Notes: generated by a model from the letters alone, not told the origin. Counted from the first letter of the stretch, positions 26,861-36,133 are shown. The stretch: DNA of 64,000 nucleotides from Marinobacter orientalis (GCF_004792665.1 NZ_SRZX01000010.1:19992-83991); one strand, 5' to 3'. Numbers and translations are program-made.

Positions 26861-27562
26861 ATGGCCGCCATAACACAATCCATTCGTCGCAGCGCCATCG
26901 GGCTCGGCTTGTTCGCCGTTATTACCGGTGGCACCATTGCAGTGACCCAGGTATTCACCGAAGAGCGGATTCAGGAGCAGGCAGCCCGGGCAGAGGCACA
27001 GGCGCTTTTCGAGATTATTCCCGAAAGCGAACATACCAACGACCTGCTGAGGGATACCGTGCAGCTGCCGGCCAGTGAGCGCCTGGCACAGTCTGGCCCT
27101 GTCACCGTCTGGGTGGCCCGGAAGGACGACCAACCGGTAGGTATGATCATGCCCATCGTCGCGCCTGATGGCTACTCCGGCAAAATACATCTGTTGGTTG
27201 GCGTGGACATGCAGGGCACGATCCTTGGTGTTCGGGTCACGAGTCACCGCGAGACCCCCGGGTTGGGTGACCGCATCGAGACCAGGAAATCTGACTGGAT
27301 CAGGAGCTTCGAGGGTAAATCCCTGGGCCAGCCACCTCATCGGGAATGGAACGTCAAAAAGAACGGTGGCGAGTTTGACCAGTTCACCGGCGCCACCATT
27401 ACTCCGCGGGCCGTGGTCAAGGCAGTCCAGAAAGCACTGATCTATTTCCGCGAGAATCGCCAGATAATACGGGCGCGGCTTAACGAGCCGCCGTCCCTGA
27501 GGGAAAAGAACCTGAATCCGGAAGCGATTGCCGGCGAATCATCCAACACGGAGCATTCCTGA
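26861..27562 (+). CDS. rsxG: Rnf/Rsx electron transport complex subunit G
   Basis: Single-pass membrane protein with a periplasmic FMN-binding domain, 233 residues. The covalent FMN attachment motif S/T-G-A-T is present as FTGATITPRAVV, with T179 the expected attachment site. LLVGVDMQGTILGVRVTSHRETPGLGD is the family fold signature. Starts four bases after rsxD; the stop is two bases before the rsxE ATG. Confidence 0.95.
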   Translation: MAAITQSIRRSAIGLGLFAVITGGTIAVTQVFTEERIQEQAARAEAQALFEIIPESEHTNDLLRDTVQLPASERLAQSGPVTVWVARKDDQPVGMIMPIVAPDGYSGKIHLLVGVDMQGTILGVRVTSHRETPGLGDRIETRKSDWIRSFEGKSLGQPPHREWNVKKNGGEFDQFTGATITPRAVVKAVQKALIYFRENRQIIRARLNEPPSLREKNLNPEAIAGESSNTEHS

Positions 27563-27564
27563 TC

Positions 27565-28281
27565 ATGGCAGATAAACCTTCCAGCGAAATCATCCGCGAC
27601 GGGCTCTGGAACAACAACCCGGCACTGGTGCAGGTGCTTGGACTCTGCCCCCTGCTGGCGGTTACCAGCACCGTTGTTAACGCCATCGGTCTCGGCCTGG
27701 CGACGCTGATGGTGCTTATGGGTTCCAACCTGGCGGTGTCGCTGATCCGCAACTTCGTCAGTGAATCCGTGCGCCTGCCGGCTTTTGTCATGATTATCGC
27801 TTCGTTCGTGACCTGTGCCGAATTGTTGATGCAGGCATACACCTACGAGCTCTACCAGATACTGGGCATCTTCATACCACTGATTGTGACCAATTGCGCC
27901 ATCCTCGGCCGCGCGGATGCTTTTGCGTCCAGAAACCCGCCAGTTCCCGCCCTGCTCGACGGAACCATGATGGGGATTGGTTTCCTGGCAGTTCTGGTGG
28001 TACTTGGTGGCATGCGGGAGCTCATCGGCCAGGGTAGCCTGTTTGTGGACATGCACCTGCTGCTCGGCCCGGCCGCTGCCGACTGGGTCATCCGCCCGTT
28101 CGAAAATTATCCGGACATGCTGTTCATGATTCTCCCACCCGGCGCCTTTGTTGGTCTCGGACTGCTGATCGCCCTTAAAAACGGCATCGACAACCATCTG
28201 GAAGAACGCCGCAAGGCCAGCGCACCTGCTCCGGTAACCGCCGGAAGCAAACGCGTCCGGGTCACCGGGCATGTTTCCTGA
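27565..28281 (+). CDS. rsxE: Rnf/Rsx electron transport complex subunit E
   Basis: Integral membrane subunit homologous to RsxA, 238 residues. Signature segments are GLWNNNPALVQVLGLCPLLAVTS, LGIFIPLIVTNCAILGRADAFASRNP and MGIGFLAVLVVLGGMRELIGQG. The two Cys facing the membrane centre are conserved. It completes the set ABCDGE. Confidence 0.95.
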   Translation: MADKPSSEIIRDGLWNNNPALVQVLGLCPLLAVTSTVVNAIGLGLATLMVLMGSNLAVSLIRNFVSESVRLPAFVMIIASFVTCAELLMQAYTYELYQILGIFIPLIVTNCAILGRADAFASRNPPVPALLDGTMMGIGFLAVLVVLGGMRELIGQGSLFVDMHLLLGPAAADWVIRPFENYPDMLFMILPPGAFVGLGLLIALKNGIDNHLEERRKASAPAPVTAGSKRVRVTGHVS

Positions 28282-28309
28282 ATACATAGCGGCAGTTGAC
28301 TGAGAGCTG

Positions 28310-28951
28310 ATGAACAAACAAAAACGTACCGAGATCTTCACCCGGTTTCGGGAAGCCAACCCGAGCCCGACCACAGAGCTGAACTACTCCAGCCCCTTCG
28401 AATTGCTGATTGCGGTGATACTGTCTGCCCAGGCAACGGACGTTGGAGTGAACAAGGCGACAAACAGGCTGTTCCCGGTAGCCAATACACCGGAATCCAT
28501 ACTGGCTCTGGGCGTCGACGGACTCAAGGACTACATCAAGACCATTGGCCTGTTTAACAGCAAGGCTGAAAACGTAATCAAGACCTGCCGTATTCTGGTT
28601 GAGAAGCACGGCGGCCAGGTACCCGAAAGCCGGGAAGACCTGGAGGCACTGCCGGGTGTTGGCCGCAAAACCGCCAATGTGGTCCTTAACACCGCCTTTG
28701 GCCAGCCAGCGATGGCAGTGGATACTCACATTTTCCGGGTATCGAACCGGACCGGCATTGCCCCGGGCAAGAATGTACTGGAAGTGGAAAAACGCCTGAT
28801 GCGGCTGGTGCCGAGGGAATTCCTGCTCGACGCCCACCACTGGCTTATTCTGCACGGGCGTTACACCTGCACTGCGCGAAAGCCCAAGTGCGGCGCCTGT
28901 CTCATCGAGGACCTCTGTGAGTTCAAAGACAAAACGGATTATCTGGACTGA
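28310..28951 (+). CDS. nth: Endonuclease III
   Basis: Bifunctional DNA glycosylase/AP lyase that removes oxidised pyrimidines. 213 residues. The helix-hairpin-helix LPGVGRKTANVVLN contains the catalytic Lys (K120), and AVDTHIFRVSNR the catalytic Asp (D138). A 4Fe-4S cluster motif C-x6-C-x2-C-x5-C is formed by Cys187, 194, 197 and 203. Linkage to the rnf/rsx cluster is a long-known gammaproteobacterial arrangement. A strong terminator follows. Confidence 0.97.
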   Translation: MNKQKRTEIFTRFREANPSPTTELNYSSPFELLIAVILSAQATDVGVNKATNRLFPVANTPESILALGVDGLKDYIKTIGLFNSKAENVIKTCRILVEKHGGQVPESREDLEALPGVGRKTANVVLNTAFGQPAMAVDTHIFRVSNRTGIAPGKNVLEVEKRLMRLVPREFLLDAHHWLILHGRYTCTARKPKCGACLIEDLCEFKDKTDYLD

Positions 28952-28977
28952 AGCCGGATGGCTCTCATCCGGAATGC

Positions 28978-29010
28978 AAAAACGGCCCGCCAGAGCGGGC
29001 CGTTTTTTTT
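28978..29010. terminator. Bidirectional intrinsic terminator between nth and rpoS
   Basis: Perfect 12-bp stem AAAACGGCCCGC / GCGGGCCGTTTT with a four-base loop (CAGA), flanked by A-run and T-run. It can stop the plus-strand rsx-nth transcript and the minus-strand rpoS transcript that converge here. Confidence 0.92.
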
Positions 29011-29027
29011 GAGTTGAACCGAACCTG

Positions 29028-30047
29028 TTATTTGAAAAGCATGGTTCCCGACAGACCTTCTTTTTCCAGGATTTCACGAAGGCGGCGAAGCGCCTCGACC
29101 TGGATCTGGCGAACCCGCTCGCGGGTCAGGCCAATCTCCTGGCCAACCTCTTCAAGGGTGCTGATGGGATAACCTCGCAAGCCGAAGCGACGGGACAGAA
29201 CCTCCTGTTGCTTGTCACTGAGCTGGTCGATCCACTTTTCAACACACGAACACATGTTGTTATCCTGCAGCAGATCAGCCGGATCAGAGGCTCCTTCATC
29301 GGCAACGGTGTCCAGCAGGGATTTCTCGCCACCACTGCCAATGGGCGTATCCATGGAAGCAACGCGTTCATTCAGCCCCAGCATTCGTTTGACATCCGCA
29401 ACCGGCTTATCGACCAACGTTGCGATCTCTTCCGCGGAGGGCTCATGGTCCAGTTTCTGGGTGAGCTCTCTCGCCGCCCGCAGATAAAGATTCAGTTCCT
29501 TCACCACGTGGATAGGAAGACGAATGGTGCGGGTCTGATTCATGATTGCCCGCTCTATGGTCTGACGGATCCACCATGTGGCATAGGTGGAAAAGCGGAA
29601 ACCACGTTCGGGATCAAATTTTTCAACCGCCCGGATCAGCCCGAGATTGCCCTCCTCGATCAGATCCAGCAGCGTGAGGCCCCGGTTGACGTATCGACGG
29701 GCTATTTTGACCACCAGGCGCAGATTACTCTCGATCATCCGCTTGCGACCAGACTCTTCACCCTTGCGGGCGAGCCGTGCAAAATACACTTCTTCTTCGG
29801 GTGTAAGTAAAGGAGAAAAGCCTATTTCGTTGAGATAGAGCTGGGTGGCGTCCAGTTGCTTCTGGCTGGTGAAATATCGGCCCTGGGCCGGGATATCGCT
29901 TTCTGTTTCGGTGGCTTCGACTTCCGCTGTTTCGGTCGCTGTTTCTGTTTCTTTTTCTTCTACTTTATCTTCCGCTAACAGCTGACCGTCTGCATCCTCG
30001 ACGTCGGATACACGATCGATGATGAGTTCTTCATGCTCTGCTGACAT
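29028..30047 (-). CDS. rpoS: RNA polymerase sigma factor RpoS (sigma-38)
   Basis: General-stress/stationary-phase sigma factor, 339 residues. An acidic N-terminus (EEKETETATETAEVEATETESD) precedes region 1.2 DATQLYLNEIGFSPLLT. Region 2 is NLRLVVKIARRYVNRGLTLLDLIEEGNLGLIRAVEKFD and RFSTYATWWIRQTIERAI; region 4 is TLEEVGQEIGLTRERVRQIQVEALRRLR. The -10 recognition helix and the DLIEEGN core are typical of RpoS. ATG at 30047 chosen; an upstream in-frame start would add 14 residues. Lies downstream of nlpD, within which the main rpoS promoter often resides. Confidence 0.96.
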   Translation of the reverse strand: MSAEHEELIIDRVSDVEDADGQLLAEDKVEEKETETATETAEVEATETESDIPAQGRYFTSQKQLDATQLYLNEIGFSPLLTPEEEVYFARLARKGEESGRKRMIESNLRLVVKIARRYVNRGLTLLDLIEEGNLGLIRAVEKFDPERGFRFSTYATWWIRQTIERAIMNQTRTIRLPIHVVKELNLYLRAARELTQKLDHEPSAEEIATLVDKPVADVKRMLGLNERVASMDTPIGSGGEKSLLDTVADEGASDPADLLQDNNMCSCVEKWIDQLSDKQQEVLSRRFGLRGYPISTLEEVGQEIGLTRERVRQIQVEALRRLREILEKEGLSGTMLFK

Positions 30048-30237
30048 AACTCTTGCCCCGCCTTTCCTTGATCCTGGATATTCGCTCACGCTTTATTTTT
30101 ATTGCGAGCGCCTGCTGTTTTTAATTTCTTGTTCAGGACATTTATTGCTGACTAACGGCGATGACCAGACCGCCGATTCTTGTTATTGGTTACGACTGTT
30201 ACTAATACCGACATCAGGTTTGTGTTGCAACTCCCTC

Positions 30238-31134
30238 TTAGCGGGATGGGAGGTAGTGGGCCGGGTCAACAGGGTTGCCATTTTTGCGGATTTCAAAATG
30301 CAACCTTGGCCGATCCGTGCCGCTGTTTCCCAGTTCAGCGATGACCTGTCCGGCTTTTACGCCCTCCCCTTCCTGCACCAGAATCTTTCGGTTGTGTGCA
30401 TACGCACTCAAGTAGTGCTCGTTATGGTTCACTATAATCAGGTTACCGTAGCCAAGTAACCCGCTACCGGCATAGACGACGTTACCGCTTGCCGCTGCCC
30501 TTACAGCGTCCCCTTCTTTCCCAGCAATATCAATACCTTTATTGACTTTCCCGGAAGTCGAATAACCTGCAATTACGGTGCCAACGTGCGGCCAACGCCA
30601 GTTTATGCTGGCGACTGTCTGGGTCTGGCCGGTTAACGGCGACGATCTGTCAGGTGCCCTCGAGACCGCAGGTTTCGGCTCCGGTCTGGACGCCTGCTGG
30701 CTGGAAACGCTCGGTGCAGAGCGCTTCGTGGACGATGAAACCACAGGCTTGCCGCCCCGATTATCTCCGGAGGATGTTACATTTCCGCGAACATCCAACC
30801 TGAGCACCTGCCCGGCCTTTATGTTATAGGGCGGCTCTATATTGTTGGCATCCCCAAGCTCCCGGTAGTCGCGACCATACCGCCACGCAATGCTGTAGAG
30901 AGTTTCTTCGGGTTTGACCACATGCCTGCCCCAGTAAACGGGCGGATTGTAAATGTCGTCCCGGTAGAGGGCCTGGGTATTGCAGCCACTGATCAGAAAG
31001 GGTACCAGCACCAGACTGAGCAACAATAAAAGCGAGGGGCGAAAGTTCTTCGTCTTTCCCGCGCACGGAGAGAGAGGGGCACCGGACGGGAGCCGCGGGA
31101 GGACTGCCTTTGCAGCGTTGACAAACCCACGCAT
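30238..31134 (-). CDS. nlpD: NlpD-type LysM/M23 lipoprotein (amidase activator)
   Basis: Envelope lipoprotein of about 298 residues that activates the septal amidase AmiC in E. coli. It has a lipobox LISGC after a hydrophobic stretch, a LysM domain (VVKPEETLYSIAWRYGRDYRELGDANNI...IKAGQVLRL), a Ser/Pro/Lys-rich linker, and a C-terminal LytM (M23) domain. The metal ligands are degenerate: NKGIDIAG replaces H-x3-D, and RLHFEIR lacks the first His of HxH. The domain is therefore expected to be a regulator without hydrolase activity. The n-region before the hydrophobic stretch is unusually long (~35 residues), so the start is uncertain. Confidence 0.92.
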   Translation of the reverse strand: MRGFVNAAKAVLPRLPSGAPLSPCAGKTKNFRPSLLLLLSLVLVPFLISGCNTQALYRDDIYNPPVYWGRHVVKPEETLYSIAWRYGRDYRELGDANNIEPPYNIKAGQVLRLDVRGNVTSSGDNRGGKPVVSSSTKRSAPSVSSQQASRPEPKPAVSRAPDRSSPLTGQTQTVASINWRWPHVGTVIAGYSTSGKVNKGIDIAGKEGDAVRAAASGNVVYAGSGLLGYGNLIIVNHNEHYLSAYAHNRKILVQEGEGVKAGQVIAELGNSGTDRPRLHFEIRKNGNPVDPAHYLPSR

Positions 31135-31329
31135 TGATCTCAAAAGAATAAAAATATGCCCGTTATTTAAAATTCGTATGAAAAATACGGCGGTTTATAA
31201 AGTGTTGTAAGTAAGCCGCTAATTTATTGCATATTTTCGATGGTAAACCAAGTTACCCGGCTCGGATATTTGTTACCGCCCGAAACACCCACAATGAACA
31301 AAAAGTAACACTACGTCCCGACAGACCTG

Positions 31330-32304
31330 TTAAAGGTCGCCCGAGTCCGACCTGCCTGCCCATTCCACCAACAACACCAACAACAGGCCCAATGAAGCGC
31401 AGATTACAGCCAGCACCAACTGCGGGTCCTGGCCAGTCATCTCAGCATAGTCCAATGGACTGATGCTCGCCTCGGTGAGCGGCACCTGAGCGCCAGCACT
31501 GTTGGTCCGCCAGCTCAGTGTTTCCTTCCAAGGCCAGACCTTGTTCAATGCTCCGACCATAAAACCCGTAAGCAGGGCCAGCACCGCATCGTGAAAACGC
31601 CTGAACGCCCAGGTAATGAGTCTGGCGACGGACAGCAGCCCTACAAGGCATCCACCAACGAAAATCAGCAGCGTGCCAAAATCGAGTGCGCGTATGGCGT
31701 CCAATACCGGAACGTACATACCCAGAATAACCAGGATAAAGCTGCCCGAGATACCCGGAAGTATCATGGCACAAATAGCAAGGGCACCGGCTCCGAAAAA
31801 AATCAGGGAAGAGGGCGCAAGCTGGCTGGCCGGCAAGGTAGTCACCCACCATGCAAACACCGTCCCGGCGAGAAACGGCAGGATGAGCACGGGCATGTAA
31901 TGCCGGACCTGACGGCCCACATGCCAGACAGAAGCCACGATCAGGCCGAAGAAAAAACTCCAGATTAGAATGGGATATTCCGTCAGGATAAAGCTGATGG
32001 CGGACGCCAGCGTAGCGATACTGCCAACGATGCCCATCAACAGGCTCAACAGGAAAGTGCCGTCACAAGCCTGCCAGAATGCTTTTACCTGGCCCCGGAT
32101 CAGGTACCTGAAAACCGCCCGGGGGATTGCCCCGATGGCGTTCAGCAGCCGGAAGTAGATACCGGTAATAAAGGCAATGGTGCCCCCGGAAATACCCGGT
32201 ACGATATCCGCTGCCCCCATCGCCATGCCCCGGAGAAACACAGCGAAAGGGTGGTGAAAGCGGGCCAGTTCATGGGGGCTTTCCGCCTCTTGCTTCGGGG
32301 TCAC
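31330..32304 (-). CDS. popT: DUF368/PopT family polyprenyl-phosphate translocase
   Basis: Polytopic inner-membrane protein, 324 residues, DUF368 family. Members have recently been reported to recycle undecaprenyl phosphate across the membrane (PopT). The family hallmark occurs twice, as IVPGISGGTIAFITGIY near residue 38 and MILPGISGSFILVILGMY near residue 195, reflecting an internal duplication. About ten hydrophobic helices are visible. The GTG start overlaps the pcm stop by four bases (GTGA), so it is translationally coupled to surE-pcm and lies before nlpD. Function assignment rests on family knowledge. Confidence 0.85.
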   Translation of the reverse strand: MTPKQEAESPHELARFHHPFAVFLRGMAMGAADIVPGISGGTIAFITGIYFRLLNAIGAIPRAVFRYLIRGQVKAFWQACDGTFLLSLLMGIVGSIATLASAISFILTEYPILIWSFFFGLIVASVWHVGRQVRHYMPVLILPFLAGTVFAWWVTTLPASQLAPSSLIFFGAGALAICAMILPGISGSFILVILGMYVPVLDAIRALDFGTLLIFVGGCLVGLLSVARLITWAFRRFHDAVLALLTGFMVGALNKVWPWKETLSWRTNSAGAQVPLTEASISPLDYAEMTGQDPQLVLAVICASLGLLLVLLVEWAGRSDSGDL

Positions 32305-32957
32305 CGTACAACCCCGCCCAGTAGCGGAACAAAATTCACGGGCTCGATCTCTGTGATTTCAAACCGGTCACCATACCGGACCATTTCCACCAGCACCTGG
32401 CTGCCTTCACCGACCGGGGCGACAATCACACCACCGTCCGCAAGCTGATCCTTGAGCTCCGGGGGAATCTCCCGGGGGGCAGCTGTCACAATAATACCGT
32501 CAAATGGCCCTTTATCAGGCCAGCCCATGCCGCCGTCGGCATGCTTGAGCATGACGTTGCGCAGGCCAAGCTGTCGTAGCCGATCTCTGGCTCTGTCCTG
32601 GAGCGGTTTGATTCGTTCAACACTGAACACCTGATCCACCAGCCGGGCAAGGATTGCGGTCTGGTAACCGGAACCGGTACCCAGCTCCAGCACTCTGCGT
32701 GGCTTGTGCCGCATCAGGGATTCCGTCATTCGCGCCACAATGTAGGGCTGGGACAGGGTCTGGCTGTAACCGATGGGCAGGGACGTGTCCTCATAGGCGC
32801 GATGGGCCAGGGCCTCGTCCAGAAAGATATGCCGTGGGGTATCGGACATCGCCTGCAATACCTGCTCACCGGTTATGCCTGCTTCTCTCAGCCTGTGTAT
32901 CAGGCGCATGCGGGTTCTGCGGGAGGTCATACCGATACCATCGAGCTCTGCAACCAT
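32301..32957 (-). CDS. pcm: Protein-L-isoaspartate O-methyltransferase
   Basis: SAM-dependent repair enzyme for isoaspartyl residues in aged proteins. 218 residues. Marks: DTPRHIFLDEALAHRAYEDTSLPIGYSQTLSQPYIVARMTE, SAM motif I VLELGTGSGYQTAIL, and VTAAPREIPPEL. The ATG at 32957 overlaps the surE TGA by one base; a longer frame upstream lies inside surE. Confidence 0.94.
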   Translation of the reverse strand: MVAELDGIGMTSRRTRMRLIHRLREAGITGEQVLQAMSDTPRHIFLDEALAHRAYEDTSLPIGYSQTLSQPYIVARMTESLMRHKPRRVLELGTGSGYQTAILARLVDQVFSVERIKPLQDRARDRLRQLGLRNVMLKHADGGMGWPDKGPFDGIIVTAAPREIPPELKDQLADGGVIVAPVGEGSQVLVEMVRYGDRFEITEIEPVNFVPLLGGVVR

Positions 32958-33721
32958 CAGCGCCCCTCCCGTTCCGACAGCAGCCCAACCCACTCCCGCA
33001 GGGGCGAAAGCGCTTCGTGCCGGGTCATATCCACATGAACAGGGGTAATCGACACATAGTGTTCGCGGACAGCGTTGAAGTCGGTACCCGGACCGGCATC
33101 ACGGCCTTCGCCGGCAGCGCCGATCCAGTAACGCGCCTTGCCCCGCGGGCAGGTCATGGGAACCGCACCCTGGGCGCGATCACGATGGCCCAGACGGGTA
33201 ACGCGAAAACCCGCGATGTCTTCCCAGGGTACGTCGGGGACATTTACATTAAGGATACAACGGGGGCCGAGGACGAGCGTGGCTTTGCTTTCCAGTAACA
33301 CCCGGACAACCCTGGCGGCCGTTTCATAATGAAAGCGGCCTTCATTGACCAATGACACCGCGATGGCCGGTAATCCCAGATTCCTGCCCTCGGTAGCGGC
33401 AGCAACAGTCCCGGAGTAAATAATGTCATCCCCGAGATTGGCGTGGGTATTGATGCCCGAAACCACTCGATCAAACGGCTCGTCGAACAGGCCATTTACC
33501 CCGAGATGAACACAGTCCGTGGGAGTTCCGTCCACCGAACGGAATCCGTTCGGGTGATCTTCAACCGTCAACGGACGATTAAGCGTTAACGCATTGCTGG
33601 CACCGCTGTGGTCACGGTCCGGCGCTACGACTTCCAGATCCCCCAGACCGGCAAGCCCTTCATAAAGGGCCTGCAGTCCGGGCGAATGAACGCCATCATC
33701 ATTGGACAACAGAATTCGCAC
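32957..33721 (-). CDS. surE: 5'/3'-nucleotidase SurE
   Basis: Metal-dependent nucleoside monophosphatase/exopolyphosphatase of 254 residues. The active-site set is present: ILLSNDDGVHSPGL (paired Asp), DRDHSGASNALTLNRPL (Ser), and VSGINTHANLGDDIIYSGTVAAATEG (Asn). GTG start with GGAGAG seven bases upstream. Heads the surE-pcm-popT-nlpD group. Confidence 0.94.
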   Translation of the reverse strand: MRILLSNDDGVHSPGLQALYEGLAGLGDLEVVAPDRDHSGASNALTLNRPLTVEDHPNGFRSVDGTPTDCVHLGVNGLFDEPFDRVVSGINTHANLGDDIIYSGTVAAATEGRNLGLPAIAVSLVNEGRFHYETAARVVRVLLESKATLVLGPRCILNVNVPDVPWEDIAGFRVTRLGHRDRAQGAVPMTCPRGKARYWIGAAGEGRDAGPGTDFNAVREHYVSITPVHVDMTRHEALSPLREWVGLLSEREGR

Positions 33722-33827
33722 ATTTCTCTCCGCTAGCCTTGATTACCCGCTTCCGCCACTCCGGCCCGAAGGTGGAACCAGGCATTTTCCTGTAGAGGGT
33801 CTTTCGCCCTTTTTTAACCGGCTGGCC

Positions 33828-34916
33828 TCAATCCTCGCCGGCAAGCCTGGTCGCGTCTGTTATCTCAAACACATCACCCAGCAAACTTGTGGCGTATTGC
33901 CCGGGCGCCAGCCAGAATTTCAGCCGCAGCTGGTCGTTTCCCTGCCACTGCCACTCCAGCGCTTCAGGCTTCATCCTCAAGGGTCGTCTTTCCGGTTTCA
34001 TGCGGGTGGTAGCAAACACTGCTGCCAGCCGGGGATGCCTCCCGACAACCGTACGCTCAATCTCGCCCTGGACAGAGACTGCGTCCGTTCCACCGTCACC
34101 CCAGAGCGGACCGGTAACCATGATATGCTGATTTTCGCTGGCACCGGGCTCGCCCTCCAAGGGTTCGAACCAGGTACCGGTCTGCACCCGATAGGCAAGC
34201 ACCTCGTTGAACAGCCAGGAGCGCGCCGCCGAAAAGTACAATACGTTTTTACTGTCGCCACTGCCAGCGGATGACCGCCCTCTCCCACGCTTTTTGGCAT
34301 TGCGCGAGCCACGATGATTCAGCTTTGACGGGTCCATCGCCAGGGCCCGGTCCAGATTGGCCCCGTTATGGCCGAATCGTTGGCGGCCGAAGTAATTCGG
34401 ACAACCCATTTCCCGCAATCGCTCCAGGGCCGCATCAACAGCATCGGGGGCTCCGGACAGCTCTCTCAGCACCAACTCGAAATGGTTACCACGGTGGTCG
34501 CCCCGGCGCAGTTTCCGCGCCTGGCGGTGATACTCGAGAACCGGCCAGTTCTCCGCCACCTTCCCCACAAAGGCGGCGTCTTCATCCTCCTGGCCCGGCC
34601 TGTAGACGCTGAACCATTGACGGGTAACGGCGTGGCGGTCTTTCAGCCCGCAAAAGCCCACATCAAAATGCCGACAGCCGGAAAGGATGGCCAGTTGACG
34701 TGCCACGTAATCGGTATTGTCGCCCTTTTTTTCCAGCCGTATGCAAAGATGCTCGCCGCCTGCCATGAGCTCATCCGCCGACCGCAGGTCTTCATCCACG
34801 AAAAAGTCATCAGCGGTGGCCTTCAGAAGAACACTGGCCACTCGACCGCCGGCAGAGGTAGGCCAATCGAGGCGCCAGTCAGACGTCTTCGGCGAATTAT
34901 CCGGAGCGATGATCAT
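33828..34916 (-). CDS. truD: tRNA pseudouridine(13) synthase TruD
   Basis: Makes pseudouridine at position 13 of tRNA-Glu. 362 residues. The catalytic Asp is in FCGLKDRHAVTRQWFSVY. The insertion domain starts with CPNYFGRQRFGHNGANLDRAL, and SWLFNEVLAYRV is conserved. A basic stretch (GSRNAKKRGRGRSSAGSGDSK) lies near residue 215. The ATG overlaps the ispF stop (ATGA). Confidence 0.93.
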   Translation of the reverse strand: MIIAPDNSPKTSDWRLDWPTSAGGRVASVLLKATADDFFVDEDLRSADELMAGGEHLCIRLEKKGDNTDYVARQLAILSGCRHFDVGFCGLKDRHAVTRQWFSVYRPGQEDEDAAFVGKVAENWPVLEYHRQARKLRRGDHRGNHFELVLRELSGAPDAVDAALERLREMGCPNYFGRQRFGHNGANLDRALAMDPSKLNHRGSRNAKKRGRGRSSAGSGDSKNVLYFSAARSWLFNEVLAYRVQTGTWFEPLEGEPGASENQHIMVTGPLWGDGGTDAVSVQGEIERTVVGRHPRLAAVFATTRMKPERRPLRMKPEALEWQWQGNDQLRLKFWLAPGQYATSLLGDVFEITDATRLAGED

Positions 34917-35392
34917 GCAGACACCGCTTCAAGCAGACAAATGGCCTGGCAGGCAATGCCTTCACCACGGCCGGTAAAACCGAGCTTCTCTGTAGTCGTT
35001 GCCTTGACGCTGACCCTGCTGGCCGGAATACCCAGATCCTGGGCAATATTGAGCCGCATGGCTTCAATGTAAGGAGCCATTTTCGGAGCCTGGGCAATAA
35101 TGGTCGCATCCACGTTACCAACCACAAAGCCTTCCTCTGCTACACGTTCCAGGACCCTGCGCAGCAGGCCCCGGCTGTCGGCAGCGGCCCATTCATCACT
35201 GGTGTCCGGGAACAGGTGGCCGATGTCTCCGAGGGCAGAGGCGCCGAGCAATGCGTCAGCAAGGGCATGCAGCAGCACGTCCCCGTCAGAGTGCGCCCTC
35301 AGTCCCTGGCTGAACGGAATACGGACGCCTCCAAGGGTTACCTGATCGCCATCGCAAAACTCATGAACATCGAATCCTTGCCCTATTCGCAT
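34913..35392 (-). CDS. ispF: 2-C-methyl-D-erythritol 2,4-cyclodiphosphate synthase
   Basis: Zinc enzyme of the MEP isoprenoid pathway, forming the cyclodiphosphate from CDP-ME-2-phosphate. 159 residues, trimer family. Metal ligands are in GQGFDVHEF (Asp, His) and LRAHSDGDVLLHALADALLGA (His). DIGHLFPDTSDEW and VDATIIAQAPKMAPYI are typical. Adjacent to ispD, four bases away, giving consecutive pathway genes. Confidence 0.96.
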   Translation of the reverse strand: MRIGQGFDVHEFCDGDQVTLGGVRIPFSQGLRAHSDGDVLLHALADALLGASALGDIGHLFPDTSDEWAAADSRGLLRRVLERVAEEGFVVGNVDATIIAQAPKMAPYIEAMRLNIAQDLGIPASRVSVKATTTEKLGFTGRGEGIACQAICLLEAVSA

Positions 35393-35396
35393 AGTG

Positions 35397-36095
35397 TCAC
35401 TTCCTATTCAAGATAAAACCGGCAAGGGCCAGATCAGCAGGCACAGTAATCTTTATATTATCCGGTCGCCCCTCCACGATACAGGGAATCTGGCCGGCAA
35501 ACTCGATTGCGGAGGCCTCATCGGTTACCGGGTAGCCGGAATCAATGGCGCTCTCAAGTGCCTGCTTCAGCGCCAGGAAACGGAACATCTGGGGAGTCAG
35601 GGCGCGCCATAGATCGCGACGGTCCACCGTTGCCTCCACCTGGTGATTGCCGGGCCCGGTACGTTTGAGCGTATCGGCCACCGGTGTTGCCAGCAAGCCC
35701 CCTACCGGGTGATCCCCGAGATCGGATAACAGCCGTGCAAGATCGTCGGGATCAAGGCAGGGCCGCGCCGCGTCGTGTACCAGCACCCAGTCTTCCTCGT
35801 TCGCGCGCGCGGACAGCGCATCCAGTGCGGCCAGCACTGACTCGGCACGCTCTGCACCTCCGATACAGGTGCTGATACGACGGTCCTTGCTGGCGTCCGT
35901 TTCCGGCCACCACTGGTCATTGGGCCGTGTAGCCACCATACATCCGGCGAAAGCGGCATTATCCAGCAAACGGGAAAGCGTAATATCGAGGATAAAACGC
36001 TGATCCAGTCGAAGGTACTGTTTGGGACAGTCAGCGTTCATTCGCCGACCGGAGCCTGCAGCGGGAACAATCAGCCAGTAACGGGGTTTACTCAT
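35397..36095 (-). CDS. ispD: 2-C-methyl-D-erythritol 4-phosphate cytidylyltransferase
   Basis: Transfers CMP to MEP in the non-mevalonate pathway. 232 residues. The nucleotide-binding PAAGSGRRMNADCPKQYLRL, the VLVHDAARPCLDPDDLARLL motif and TVDRRDLWRALTPQMFR are diagnostic. Follows ftsB. Confidence 0.95.
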   Translation of the reverse strand: MSKPRYWLIVPAAGSGRRMNADCPKQYLRLDQRFILDITLSRLLDNAAFAGCMVATRPNDQWWPETDASKDRRISTCIGGAERAESVLAALDALSARANEEDWVLVHDAARPCLDPDDLARLLSDLGDHPVGGLLATPVADTLKRTGPGNHQVEATVDRRDLWRALTPQMFRFLALKQALESAIDSGYPVTDEASAIEFAGQIPCIVEGRPDNIKITVPADLALAGFILNRK

Positions 36096-36133
36096 GAACG
36101 TGGTCGGCTTTCAAAGGTCTGGCGTGCGGCGGA

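Noticed and set aside
31144..31329. Promoter before nlpD (TTGGTT with AATAAAT about 17 bases on, minus strand)
   Set aside because: The AT-rich gap gives several equally weak matches, so no single promoter could be supported.
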